DNA of 64,000 nt from Teredinibacter franksiae. Its GTDB lineage: Bacteria; Pseudomonadota; Gammaproteobacteria; Pseudomonadales; Cellvibrionaceae. The first letter of the stretch is position 1, and each line of letters begins with the position of its first letter. The notes under the pieces are model-generated. The model saw nothing but the letters and a program-made list of their open reading frames with translations, did not search any database and was not told where the DNA came from. Below, piece after piece: positions 8,092 through 17,006 of the stretch. The position numbers and the translations under genes were made by a program. The stretch lies in NCBI RefSeq assembly GCF_014218805.1, contig NZ_JACJUV010000001.1, positions 3,856,501 to 3,920,500 of the forward strand. Direction: 5' to 3'.

Positions 8092-10497
8092 ATGCAAAAA
8101 TCTTTGATCTGGCGACTCGGTGCGCTCGTGTCCATTGTAGGGTTAAGCCCTGCGCTATGGGCGCTCGATAATGGTGTTTACACAATTGAATCGAAATACA
8201 GTGGCAAATTTGTGGAAATTGCCGATCTCAGTACAGAAAACTCGGCCAATGTGCAGCAGTGGTCTGGCAGCGGGCATGCTACCCAGCAGTGGCAAATTAC
8301 CAATATCAGTGGCGACGATTACTCCCTCATTAACGTCAATAGCGGCAAAGCTATGGAAGTGTACAACTGGGATGCCGACGATGGCGCCAATGTTGTGCAG
8401 TACGACTATTGGGGAGGTGAATCCCAATTGTGGACCGTCACCGATCAGACCGATGGCTACGTCAGCATTATTAACAAATTTTCGGGTAAGGCTTTGGACC
8501 TGCTGAATTTTGATACCGCCGACGGTGCGAATATTGCGCAGTGGAGCTGGTGGGGTGGCGATGCGCAATTGTGGCTGGTAGCGCCCTTGCAAGATCCTAA
8601 CGTGACAATCAGTATTGAAGAAAACCAGACCGGCTTTTGCGCTGTGGACGGTAGCGTAGACACCAACAATTCAGGGTACAGCGGGAGTGGTTTTGCTAAT
8701 ACAGCTAATGCCAGTGGCAACGGTGTTGAATGGTCGCTGAGTATTGCAACAGCAGGTAACTATACCGTGCAATGGCGGTACGCTAATGGTGGCAGCAGCG
8801 CACGGCCCGGAGATCTGCTTGTGGACGGCGGTGTTCAGTTTACGGGTGTAGCCTTTGATAGCACTGGCGGTTGGTCTGCGTGGGTAGAGACCGGGAATGC
8901 TGAGGTTTGGCTGGCAGTGGGCACTCACCAACTTCGATTGGAAGCCACCTCTGGCTCCGGTCTTGGCAACATCGATACTCTCACTGTAACCGGAGCAGCC
9001 GTAAGCGCGGGCAACTGTGACGGCAGCGTGACACCTACGGTTATACCAGCGGCCGAGCCTACGCCCACACCTACAGCTGAGCCCACCCCAATACCCACCC
9101 CTGTGCCAGTAGACATTAATTTTGTCGCGCCCGGTTTCACCAATATTGCCGTGCATGACCCATCCATTATTTATGAGAATGGACAGTACTATGTGTTTGG
9201 TTCACATTTAAGCGCTGCACGCAGCCCCGACCTGATGAATTGGTATCGCGTTGCCGACGGTGTGAACGGCAACAACCCGCTGTTTAATAATGCCCCAAGT
9301 GATTTGGCCGAAGCCTTGAGCTGGGCCGAAACCACCACGCTGTGGGCGCCAGGTGTCTACAACCTGAACGGTCAGTTAATGATGTATTACAACGCCTGTC
9401 GTGGTGATTCACCGCTGTCGGCTATGGGTATTGCGACTTCGCGGAATGTTGAAGGTGCCTACAGCAACCAGGGTATTTTCCTGCGCTCTGGCATGTGGGG
9501 CCAAACCAGTGAAGATGGCACTATTTTCGATGCGCTGGTTCATCCGAACACCGTTGATCCTGAGGTATTCAGCGACCCTAACGGTGGCCTGTGGATGGTT
9601 TACGGCTCTTACTCCGGCGGCATCTTTGTTATGGAGCTAGACCCTAGCACAGGCTTCCCCTACAGCGGTCAAGGCTACGGCACCCACGTAATGGGTGGCA
9701 ATCATGCGCGTATTGAAGGCGCTTACGTTATTCACAGCCCGGAAACACGCTACTACTACATGTTCAGCAGCTTTGGCGGTTTGGGTGCGGACGGCGGTTA
9801 TAACATTCGCGTGGCCCGAGCTACCAGCCCCGCAGGCCCCTATTACGATACTAATGGCACCAATATGGCGAACGTGAAATCCAATCCTAGCCTGCCTTTG
9901 TTTGATGATGCCAGTATCAGCCTACATGGGGTAAAACTGGTGGGTAACCACCTATTCAGTGGTACTAACAACGTGTTGGGCTATGCGTCTCCAGGCCACA
10001 ATTCGGCCTACCGCAAAGCCGATACGGGTCAGTACTTCGTTATATTTCATTCGCGCTTCCCCAACCGTGGTGAAGAGCACGAAATACGCGTACATGAATT
10101 TCACATCAACGCCGACGGTTGGCCGGTGGTTTCACCGCTGCGTTACGCAGAGAAAATTGACAGTAACAATGCCAACCGCAGTCGTGCCGAGCTGGAAGCT
10201 ATATTAGCCTCCGAAGTTGCGGGTAGTTACCAATTGGTTAATCACGGGAAAGATATGTCTAGCAATATCAAAGGCTCCAGTGATATCCAGTTGAACAGTA
10301 ATGGCACCGTTAGTGGCAGCGCCAGTGGGAGTTGGTCGTTTAACGAGAGTTCACGTGATATGTCTGTTGCCATTAACGGTGTGAACTTTCAGGGCATCGT
10401 TTCCCGTCAGTGGAATCAGGTGCGCAACCGCTTTGAAGTGGTGTTCTCCGCACTATCGGCAGACGGCACCGCCGTATGGGGTATTAAGTCTAACTAA
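8092..10497 (+). CDS. Secreted GH43 endo-arabinanase with ricin-type (CBM13) and CBM35-like modules
   Basis: GH43 enzymes of this type hydrolyse alpha-1,5-arabinan side chains of pectin. The 801 residues comprise a signal peptide (1-25), a ricin-B/CBM13-like lectin domain with three QW-type repeats (about 26-163; VQQWSG, NVVQYDYWGG, NIAQWSWWGG), a CBM35-like module (about 168-310), a PT/E-rich linker (about 318-342), the five-bladed GH43 propeller (about 345-690) and a C-terminal beta-barrel (about 705-801) like that of two-domain Bacillus arabinanases. The catalytic triad is readable: D356 in HDPS (base), D489 in VDPEVF (pKa modulator) and E542 in IEGAYV (acid). Unlike its neighbours it has a lectin module and a proline-threonine linker instead of CBM5/12 and poly-serine. 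A strong terminator follows. Confidence 0.92.
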   Translation: MQKSLIWRLGALVSIVGLSPALWALDNGVYTIESKYSGKFVEIADLSTENSANVQQWSGSGHATQQWQITNISGDDYSLINVNSGKAMEVYNWDADDGANVVQYDYWGGESQLWTVTDQTDGYVSIINKFSGKALDLLNFDTADGANIAQWSWWGGDAQLWLVAPLQDPNVTISIEENQTGFCAVDGSVDTNNSGYSGSGFANTANASGNGVEWSLSIATAGNYTVQWRYANGGSSARPGDLLVDGGVQFTGVAFDSTGGWSAWVETGNAEVWLAVGTHQLRLEATSGSGLGNIDTLTVTGAAVSAGNCDGSVTPTVIPAAEPTPTPTAEPTPIPTPVPVDINFVAPGFTNIAVHDPSIIYENGQYYVFGSHLSAARSPDLMNWYRVADGVNGNNPLFNNAPSDLAEALSWAETTTLWAPGVYNLNGQLMMYYNACRGDSPLSAMGIATSRNVEGAYSNQGIFLRSGMWGQTSEDGTIFDALVHPNTVDPEVFSDPNGGLWMVYGSYSGGIFVMELDPSTGFPYSGQGYGTHVMGGNHARIEGAYVIHSPETRYYYMFSSFGGLGADGGYNIRVARATSPAGPYYDTNGTNMANVKSNPSLPLFDDASISLHGVKLVGNHLFSGTNNVLGYASPGHNSAYRKADTGQYFVIFHSRFPNRGEEHEIRVHEFHINADGWPVVSPLRYAEKIDSNNANRSRAELEAILASEVAGSYQLVNHGKDMSSNIKGSSDIQLNSNGTVSGSASGSWSFNESSRDMSVAINGVNFQGIVSRQWNQVRNRFEVVFSALSADGTAVWGIKSN

Positions 10498-10523
10498 TTT
10501 ACGCATGTATGTACCCGCGCTTT

Positions 10524-10549
10524 AAGGGGCCTTTCGGCCCCTTTTTTTT
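10524..10549 (+). terminator. Rho-independent terminator after the GH43 gene
   Basis: The stem AAGGGGCC/GGCCCCTT with loop TTTC is followed by a run of T, 26 bases after the stop codon. Confidence 0.92.
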
Positions 10550-10708
10550 ATGTCTGTTGGTCAGAAATTCTGGCATCCCTCGCAGGAGCACACTAACCTT
10601 GGAAAAGCGCTGTCGCTACAATTTTACGTACTATGGGTTTGCTCAATAAAACATGGCTTTTTAATGACGGTTTTGCATAAACGACGATTTTTCAAGGCAA
10701 TACTTAGC

Positions 10709-11709
10709 ATGATGCTGTGCTGCGCACATAAAAGCGTTTTCCTTCGGTGCTTCAAACAACTCTTTATTCTGTTGCTGGCTTGCAGCTTAATTGCGGTTAA
10801 TGCCTGGGGTCAGGAGTCTACACGGATACTGTCTGGCAACCTGCAGGAAGGTGTTCGGCCGATTAGCATTCGCTACCCCCTTTTGGACCTTCATAACATT
10901 TACCGCACTCAGGGTGTATACGCTTTTGAGTTGCTTCACTTGCTGTGTGAAAAGTCGGGTCAGCCATATATTCTAAAGAAATTCCGCTCAGGACTATTCC
11001 TTGGGAACGTATTGTGTTGTACGTACAGAATGAAGAAATCGACGTAATGCTTCAGCATACTAATCTGGACTTGGAAGAAGCTTTAAAGCCTGTACGCTAT
11101 CCGGTGTATCGTGGCTTGGTTGGTTGGCGTATCTTTTTTATCCGCGCAGCTGATGTAAATCGCATGTCGAGTATACAATCTTTAGCCGATATGAAGCGGC
11201 TAAAGGCCGGCCAAGGCTATACTTGGCCGGATACCGAAGTACTTAAGTCCAATGGTTTTTATGTGCGATCAGCACTGGATTACCAGTCGTTGTTTAAGAT
11301 GTTGGACAGTGGCCGTATAGATTACTTCGCTCGAAGTGTCGCGGAAGTTAAAGATGAAGTTATAAAATTTCCGTCTGAAAGATTTGTAGTAGAAAAATCT
11401 ATAGTGCTGCGCTATCCAACAGCAGCCTATTTTTTTGTAGCAGATAAAAACCAGGCGCTAGCCGACCTTATTGCCTTGGGCTTTGAAAACGCCCTGGCAG
11501 ATGGCTCGTTTCAAGCGTTATTTGTGCGCTATTTCGGCGACAATATACGTTGGGCAAATTTACAGGAGCGAAAAATATTTTCGCTGTCAAACCCACACTT
11601 ATCGTCAAAAACGCCATTAAAACGCAAGGAGCTATGGTTTTCTCCTGATAGCTTACTTCAAGACAGTTTACTTAAAGAAAACCTACCGAATGAAGATGAG
11701 AATCTTTAG
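10709..11709 (+). pseudogene. Frameshifted orphan periplasmic solute-binding-like protein (copy A)
   Basis: Two overlapping frames together encode one member of the solute-binding-like family repeated in this window. The first frame gives a signal peptide (FILLLACSLIAVNAWG) and about 60 mature residues. Near 10979, in the A-rich AAAGAAA, homology switches to frame 1 (PWERIVLYVQNEEIDVM). It continues through the family motifs PVYRGLVGWR, GQGYTWPD, MLDSGRIDYFARSVAE, YPTAAYFFV, LADGSF and a C-terminal NPHLSSKTP. One inserted or deleted base would restore a protein of about 330 residues. It may be a recent pseudogene or a sequencing error. The true start is uncertain (10664 or 10709). Confidence 0.75.
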
Positions 11710-11791
11710 CGCATAAGCGGTTACTAAAAGCGTGTTTTTTCAATTACGACCTATTCGCGTGGCCTGCTCCGAGTGCGCGGGGTCATTAACG

Positions 11792-12240
11792 CTACTGTGG
11801 TTGTGAAAACTCGACCAGGGCCAATAGCAAGGCACCAATACCCATGAGCATCATTCGTAACGATGTCGACTTCTTGGGTGTACTACCTATAGCTACCATC
11901 TCGGTAGGTCATTCCACCTAAACCTGCGCTACGACAAACTTGCTTAAGTTGTATAGCGCGTGTTTTGGCATTGTAGGTAGGTAGGTAAGTAATTCTTGTT
12001 TCACGCCATTTAAATTGAATTCGACGATATGCAGTGTGCGAATATTGCCTTTATCGATAATATAGTGGTCCAAATACGCGTTTTTTAGCGCTTGTAAGTT
12101 TGAGCCTGCGTGTGTTCTGCGAGGTTAAGAAACCCTTGTAGCACTAATCCTTGAGTGTAGCCCCAGCGGTATTCTCCATCGGATTTGTCAAGCTTCAGGG
12201 TGAGCCCCCGTTTTAACCCGTTCGAGCTGTTTTTATTGTG
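11792..12240 (-). pseudogene. Relic of a GH105 unsaturated rhamnogalacturonyl hydrolase
   Basis: No long ORF exists, but the minus strand carries ordered fragments of the GH105/GH88 family. From 12240 down: RWGYTQGLVLQGFLNLAEHT; then in another frame NAYLDHYIIDKGNIRT and FNLNGVKQELL; then VCRSAGLGGMTYRDGSY, a stop codon, VTNDAHG and, after a frame change, GIGALLLALVE, ending at a stop at 11792. These match the start and end of such enzymes in order, while the roughly 200 residues between are missing. A GTAG tandem repeat near 11975-11992 coincides with one break. GH105 enzymes remove unsaturated sugars from lyase products in the cytoplasm, so the fossil fits the island's theme. Confidence 0.75.
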
Positions 12241-12256
12241 TTTACAGACCTTCGCG

Positions 12257-12291
12257 TATAATGCCTCCCGTTATAGGCTATAACGTTATAG
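12257..12291 (+). promoter_or_regulatory. -10 box and overlapping palindrome before the GH28 gene
   Basis: TATAAT at 12257-12262 is a consensus -10 hexamer, with only a weak TTGTGT-like -35 at about 12236. Just downstream, GTTATAG-G-CTATAAC (12270-12284) is a perfect 7+1+7 palindrome, followed directly by a third GTTATAG (12285-12291). A site here would overlap the transcription start and could be an operator. Confidence 0.5.
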
Positions 12292-12324
12292 TCACCTGAT
12301 GTTCCCTTCCGTGAGTAACCCGTT

Positions 12325-13908
12325 ATGAATAAACTTTTGTCTTTCGTCTTGCTAATGTCACTGCATGTTTACAGTGCAGCGGGTGTAGCGCGAGTAGAAA
12401 TCAATGAATTGGATAAGCTACTGCCACCCGAGCCTAGTTTCCCCAAAGTCTGTATTGCCCTGAAGGCATCGTTGGTAGCCAAGAATTTTAGGTTGCCGGA
12501 TGACGTTGATGCCGACCCGAAGAATTCAAACCCCGATACCGAGAGGCTTAAAATGGCAATGAATGCCTGCCCCCGTGGTCAGGCGGTAAAAATAATTACT
12601 GATGGCGAAAAAAATGCCTTTTTAGCTGGCCCTATTGAAATTAAGTCGGGTGTGAGCTTATGGGTTGATAAGGGTGTAACGCTGTTTGCTTCGCGTAGCC
12701 CTGCCGATTACGATCTGGGCGACAGTTACTGTGGTACAGCACAGCCGAAGATCAAAAACCGCTGTAAAACATGGATTACCGCAAAAAATACGGTGGGTAG
12801 CGGTATTGTTGGCGAGGGTGTTATTGATGGTCGTGGCGGTAGTGTGTTGACCAGCGGTCCTTACGCCGGTAAAACCACTTGGTGGGACCTTTCCATACAA
12901 AGTAAAGCTAAACCTAAACTGGAACAAAATAATCCGCGCATGATTGAGGTTGTGGGTGGTGAAAATTTCACTTTCTATAAAATTACCATTACTAATGGTG
13001 CGAAGTTTCACGTTGCCAGTAAGGATGTTACAGGGTTAACCTTTTGGGGTATAAAAGTGATAACGCCTTCACTTGCGTATACTGTTCCCGGTTACAAGTG
13101 TGGCAAGGGCACTATGCCCGAGCCGGGTAACCTTAGTCGCCCCAGTAGCTGTTTTATTCCTGAGCTGGTTAAGAATACGGATGCTATCGACCCCGGCCGC
13201 AGTAAAAATGTAACGCTTGCGTATTCTTACATTACTACTGGTGATGATAATGTTGCGATCAAATCGGGTAAGGGTAAAAATTCCCCTGAAACAATAAACC
13301 ATCTATATGCGCATAATCAGTTCTACTATGGTCATGGCATGTCCATTGGTAGTGAAACAGATGCTGGCGTAGAGAATATTAAAATTTGGGATTTAAATTT
13401 CGATGGGCAGGATAGTGGTCATGGCGTTGGCTTACGTATAAAAACCGACGGTAAGCGAGGCGGAGAAATTAGTAATGTTCTGTATCAGGATGTTTGCTTG
13501 CGCCGAATGAAAGATGTACTGGTTTTCAGCCCATACTATAGCTCCACCAATGATACCAATCACCCGCCTAATATTCATGATGTGGTTTTACGCAACGTTC
13601 ATTACGTTGATTACCCTGGAGCAAAATACAATAAGGCTAAGGTAAGTTTTAGTGGTTATAGAACAGCTACTGTGGTTAACCCCTTAAAAATCCAATTGGA
13701 TAATGTTGTTTTTGATCAGACACCTGAATTACGTAAAAAACATTACCACGATGTGGAATTTACATTGGGCCCAGGCGCAGTAACAAATTTGCCTATAGAA
13801 GCGGGTGAAAGCATTAGCGTAAAAAAAATAGGAGAAGGGAAATCGAAGGCATTCCCTTGTCCTGACAGTGTGTTTAAATCCATTCCTTCAGAATTGTCAC
13901 CCATCTAA
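12325..13908 (+). CDS. Secreted GH28 polygalacturonase
   Basis: GH28 enzymes hydrolyse alpha-1,4 bonds of polygalacturonate. The 527-residue product has a signal peptide (about 1-20) and a single parallel beta-helix domain without CBMs or linkers. All family signatures are present: NTDAID (D286), GDDNVAIKSG (D307 and D308), GHGMSIGS (H337) and RIKT (R371, K373). The length is above that of simple endo-enzymes and includes several cysteines in the first third, so exo- versus endo-action is open. The GH105 relic lies just upstream on the other strand, and a palindrome sits at its promoter. An AraC relic follows downstream. Confidence 0.94.
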   Translation: MNKLLSFVLLMSLHVYSAAGVARVEINELDKLLPPEPSFPKVCIALKASLVAKNFRLPDDVDADPKNSNPDTERLKMAMNACPRGQAVKIITDGEKNAFLAGPIEIKSGVSLWVDKGVTLFASRSPADYDLGDSYCGTAQPKIKNRCKTWITAKNTVGSGIVGEGVIDGRGGSVLTSGPYAGKTTWWDLSIQSKAKPKLEQNNPRMIEVVGGENFTFYKITITNGAKFHVASKDVTGLTFWGIKVITPSLAYTVPGYKCGKGTMPEPGNLSRPSSCFIPELVKNTDAIDPGRSKNVTLAYSYITTGDDNVAIKSGKGKNSPETINHLYAHNQFYYGHGMSIGSETDAGVENIKIWDLNFDGQDSGHGVGLRIKTDGKRGGEISNVLYQDVCLRRMKDVLVFSPYYSSTNDTNHPPNIHDVVLRNVHYVDYPGAKYNKAKVSFSGYRTATVVNPLKIQLDNVVFDQTPELRKKHYHDVEFTLGPGAVTNLPIEAGESISVKKIGEGKSKAFPCPDSVFKSIPSELSPI

Positions 13909-13979
13909 GAGACGCTTCTTTAGCTGTTTTTTGGGGCCTGCTTTCCAAGTTGGCTTCGTTTTCTAAAATCTTCAGCCTA

Positions 13980-14340
13980 TTATTCAATCGTTTCCGTGTG
14001 CGATCCTTGCTTAAAATACTTGCGATAAAGGGTGAGCGTTATCCCGGTTTTCTTCTTAAACACTTTGTAAAAGCTATTGCGACTATTGAAGCCAGATTGA
14101 ATGGCGATATCGGCAATCGAGAGTTTGTTGTTTTCAGCGTCGAGCGATCGTAGGGCTTGGTTGAAACGTAGATTATTGAAATATAACAAAAATCGTTTGA
14201 TTATGAACGTTAAATAGTTTCAGAGAGTTGATTGCGTAAAATACCGAGCAAAGAGGCAAGCTTGGGTAGTGGCATATCTTCGTCTAGATGTAGCTGCGTT
14301 GAAGAGAGAAGTTCCTCAAAAATATTTATTCAACTCTGTT
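13980..14340 (-). pseudogene. Relic of an AraC-family transcription regulator
   Basis: The minus strand at 13980-14189 encodes the second helix-turn-helix of an AraC-type DNA-binding domain (LSIADIAIQSGFNSRNSFYKVFKKKTG). Further upstream, to about 14335, the first helix-turn-helix is readable as LHLDEDMPLPKLASLLGI and LRNQLSETI. A stop codon and frame changes separate the two halves, and no effector domain remains. An intact protein would have been a regulator, plausibly of the adjacent pectinase genes. Beyond 14340 to 14582 nothing further was recognised. Confidence 0.75.
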
Positions 14341-14582
14341 GCGGCGCTGGCGCTCAGCTGGTTCGGGATATATTCTGAATGACATAACGCACAAGGTAGG
14401 TACTGTAAGCTGTTATTTGCACTAAAATTGCGATTATTAAGGCATTTTTCGGAACCTGAAAATACGGCAGTATCGCGTCGCTATAGAGGGTCTTTACAAT
14501 GAAAACACTGACGTTGACGCGGCATATTTGCGCAGATGTTCAGGGTTATAGTCTGCGCGGTGGGAATAATACCGGGGCGATA

Positions 14583-14618
14583 AAAAGGGCTGCCCTATGT
14601 TAGCGGAGCAACCCTTTT
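14583..14618 (-). terminator. Terminator after the GH97 gene
   Basis: On the minus strand AAAAGGGTTGC pairs with GCAGCCCTTTT across a 14-base loop and runs into a T-rich end, about 25 bases after the GH97 stop. Confidence 0.75.
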
Positions 14619-14643
14619 AAAGGTTTAACTGTGTTTTTTGGCG

Positions 14644-16674
14644 TTACAACTTTTTAAATCGAATGGCCGTTCCGCCACCGGGTGCGAGCATTAGCTTGAG
14701 GTTGTCACCCGCTTTAACCGAGGTGTTCGAGACAGCAATTTTTGTTGCCTCTTTTTCCCATGTTATACCTTCAGCATCGGCATAAACCTGTGCTTCGTAT
14801 TCGGCGTTCGCATCGAGGAAGTTGAGCTTTATCTCGAATTCACGTGCATCTTCGTTGGTTAAGCTGCCCAGATACCAGTCGTCGCTGTAGCGGTCTTTCC
14901 GTACAGTCGTAATATAGCGGCCAACTTCAGCGTTGAGTACTTTGGTATCTTCCCAGTCAACGGGTACATCTTGTAGGAATTTTAGGCCAGGGTTTCCGTC
15001 GTAGTTCTCAGGCAGGTCTGCCAGCATTTGAATCGGCGAATAAAGAACCACATAGAGGGCGAGCTGTTTAGCCGCAGTGGTGTGAACATCGCGGCCGGCG
15101 TATCCCTGTTTGATTTCAACATCGAGCACGCCGGGAGTGAAATCCATTGGGCCTGCAAGCAAACGGGTGAAGGGGATAGTGGCGGTATGGGAGGGTGGGT
15201 TTCCTTCGCTCCAAGCGTTGTATTCCTGCCCGCGCGCGCCTTCACGGGCCATCATGTTCGGATAGGTACGGCGTTCGCCGGTGTCTTTAATAGGTTCATG
15301 AAAGTTAACCGCTAGCTTATAGTGGGCGGCTTTCTCTAGCACTTCTCGGTAGTAGCGCACTCCAAATTGACCGTGATGCCATTCTTTCATGTTCAGGCGA
15401 GAGCCAACTTGACCAATTTTTATATCGTTCACACCCATGGATTGGTATAGCGCCATACCGGCGTCGATTTGCTTGCGGTAATTGACTATATTCGAGCCGG
15501 TTTCGTGGTAACCAATAAGTTTTACGCCGTTCTCTTTGGCGTAATCAGTTACGGTCTTTAGGTCGAAGTCGGGGGTGGATTCGGTAAAGCTAAACATATG
15601 CATGGCGTTTTCGTACCAAGCGGGTGTCCAGCCTTTGTTCCAGCCCTCGATTAACAAATGGTCGATGCCGAACTTTTTGCAATAGTCGATATGCTCTCGA
15701 GAAATTTGTGTGGAGGCTCCATGGGTGGGGCTTTCCCAGAAGGTGTATTTACCGATGTGCATGCCCCACCAAATGCCTAGGTATTTGTGCGGTTGAATCC
15801 AGGATGTATCTTCCAGTTTGTTGGGGTCATTCAGGTTTAGAATTAAATAGGATGTAATAAGGTCGCCTGCGTTTTCGGCAATTTGAAGGGTTCTCCATGG
15901 GGTTGTGAAGGAGCCATCAGTTTTTACCCGGTCGCCATCTGCCCAGGGAACTAAATCAGCTTTGAAGGCGGTTCCTTCCTGCCGTGCCAGCGTCATACTG
16001 GCAAAATCCACCAGCCGAGCTTCGTGAAAGCTTAAATGAAGCCCTTTGTCGGTTTTAATGGTAAGGGGCGTATGAACTTTATCAAGCGTAGAGAGCGCTG
16101 ATTCGGTTGTAATGTATTCATACCGGTTGTCTTGATAGGCACCAATCCACCAGGCTGTGCCGTCATTGGTAAGATTGAATTCGGTTAGTTCATCCATAAT
16201 CACTAGCCCACCTTCGCCTTGCTGGGGGTAGAGGTAGCGGAAGGCAATACCGTCATTAAACGCCCGGAATTCGACGCTCAGTTTGCGTTTCTGGCCCGTG
16301 GTCTCTTGTAGGTCCACACTCATTCCGTTGAAGTGATTACGGATACCTTGCTTTTCTCCCCACACCTGTTGCCAGGTTTGATCTAAGGAGATTTCGCTGG
16401 TGCCGGTAACATCCATTGGGCCAAAGCCGTCTGAATCCCCTTTGAATACAAAGCCCATGGCCGATGGGCTGATAATGCGTTGATCGTTATGTGAAACCTC
16501 GTACAGCGGTTTGCCATTGCTTAAGGTGAATTGGAGGACATTGTTGCCGTCGGGAGACGCTATTGAGTAGGAGGCGTTAGCGGCGGAAGTCTGGTGCGCT
16601 TGGCTTTGGCTATCGGGTTTCGAGCACGCAAACAGAGCAAGCGGCATTAGGGCTATTAGAAGGTGTTTTAGCAT
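14644..16674 (-). CDS. GH97 glycoside hydrolase, lipoprotein
   Basis: GH97 contains alpha-glucosidases and alpha-galactosidases that act on oligosaccharides at or outside the inner membrane. The 676 residues begin with a lipoprotein signal (LALFAC, lipobox cysteine at 17). An N-terminal beta-sandwich (SIASPDGNNVLQF), a TIM-barrel core and a C-terminal sheet domain follow. Core motifs include GIDHLLIEGWNKGW, IGYHETGSN, FHEPIKDTGERRTYPN and REGARGQE. The glutamates in HET, HEP and GQE correspond to those of inverting alpha-glucosidases such as SusB rather than the aspartate nucleophile type, so alpha-glucosidase activity is the better guess. It is transcribed alone, divergent from the solute-binding-like pair at 17007. 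Its link to pectin is unclear. Confidence 0.92.
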   Translation of the reverse strand: MLKHLLIALMPLALFACSKPDSQSQAHQTSAANASYSIASPDGNNVLQFTLSNGKPLYEVSHNDQRIISPSAMGFVFKGDSDGFGPMDVTGTSEISLDQTWQQVWGEKQGIRNHFNGMSVDLQETTGQKRKLSVEFRAFNDGIAFRYLYPQQGEGGLVIMDELTEFNLTNDGTAWWIGAYQDNRYEYITTESALSTLDKVHTPLTIKTDKGLHLSFHEARLVDFASMTLARQEGTAFKADLVPWADGDRVKTDGSFTTPWRTLQIAENAGDLITSYLILNLNDPNKLEDTSWIQPHKYLGIWWGMHIGKYTFWESPTHGASTQISREHIDYCKKFGIDHLLIEGWNKGWTPAWYENAMHMFSFTESTPDFDLKTVTDYAKENGVKLIGYHETGSNIVNYRKQIDAGMALYQSMGVNDIKIGQVGSRLNMKEWHHGQFGVRYYREVLEKAAHYKLAVNFHEPIKDTGERRTYPNMMAREGARGQEYNAWSEGNPPSHTATIPFTRLLAGPMDFTPGVLDVEIKQGYAGRDVHTTAAKQLALYVVLYSPIQMLADLPENYDGNPGLKFLQDVPVDWEDTKVLNAEVGRYITTVRKDRYSDDWYLGSLTNEDAREFEIKLNFLDANAEYEAQVYADAEGITWEKEATKIAVSNTSVKAGDNLKLMLAPGGGTAIRFKKL

Positions 16675-17006
16675 TGGTTCTACCTTAGCGATATTTGCTT
16701 TTACTGTGTGGTTGTTTCTTATACGAATTTTTATGGCGTAGTTGGAGGTTTTCGCGCCAAGCGCATTATCGTAGTCGCTTCAAAGTCGCCTGCCAAATTT
16801 TAGTAAGCGGCCCTCCCTAAAAATCCCGCAAGCGTACTGTAGTGAACGTAATCGTGGCGCCAATATGGGGATAGGTGCGCCGCTGCTGAAGTCGGTGTGA
16901 TAGCCGTGCTTGCTCAGGTGGAATTGTAACGTTGGCACAGTAGGGCTCATCGTAAGGATGGGTAAAAGTACCCGCAAGAAGGGCTAAATTGCACTAGTCT
17001 ATTAAT
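16675..17006. other. Divergent promoter region
   Basis: This stretch separates the GH97 gene (minus) from the solute-binding-like operon (plus). A ribosome site (AAGGTAG) for GH97 is visible at its left end. No gene, operator or repeat copy was recognised. Confidence 0.5.

Noticed and set aside
8671..9156. Minus-strand ORF of 161 codons inside the GH43 gene
   Set aside because: Fully antisense to a gene with intact catalytic motifs; its glycine-rich content follows from the opposite strand.
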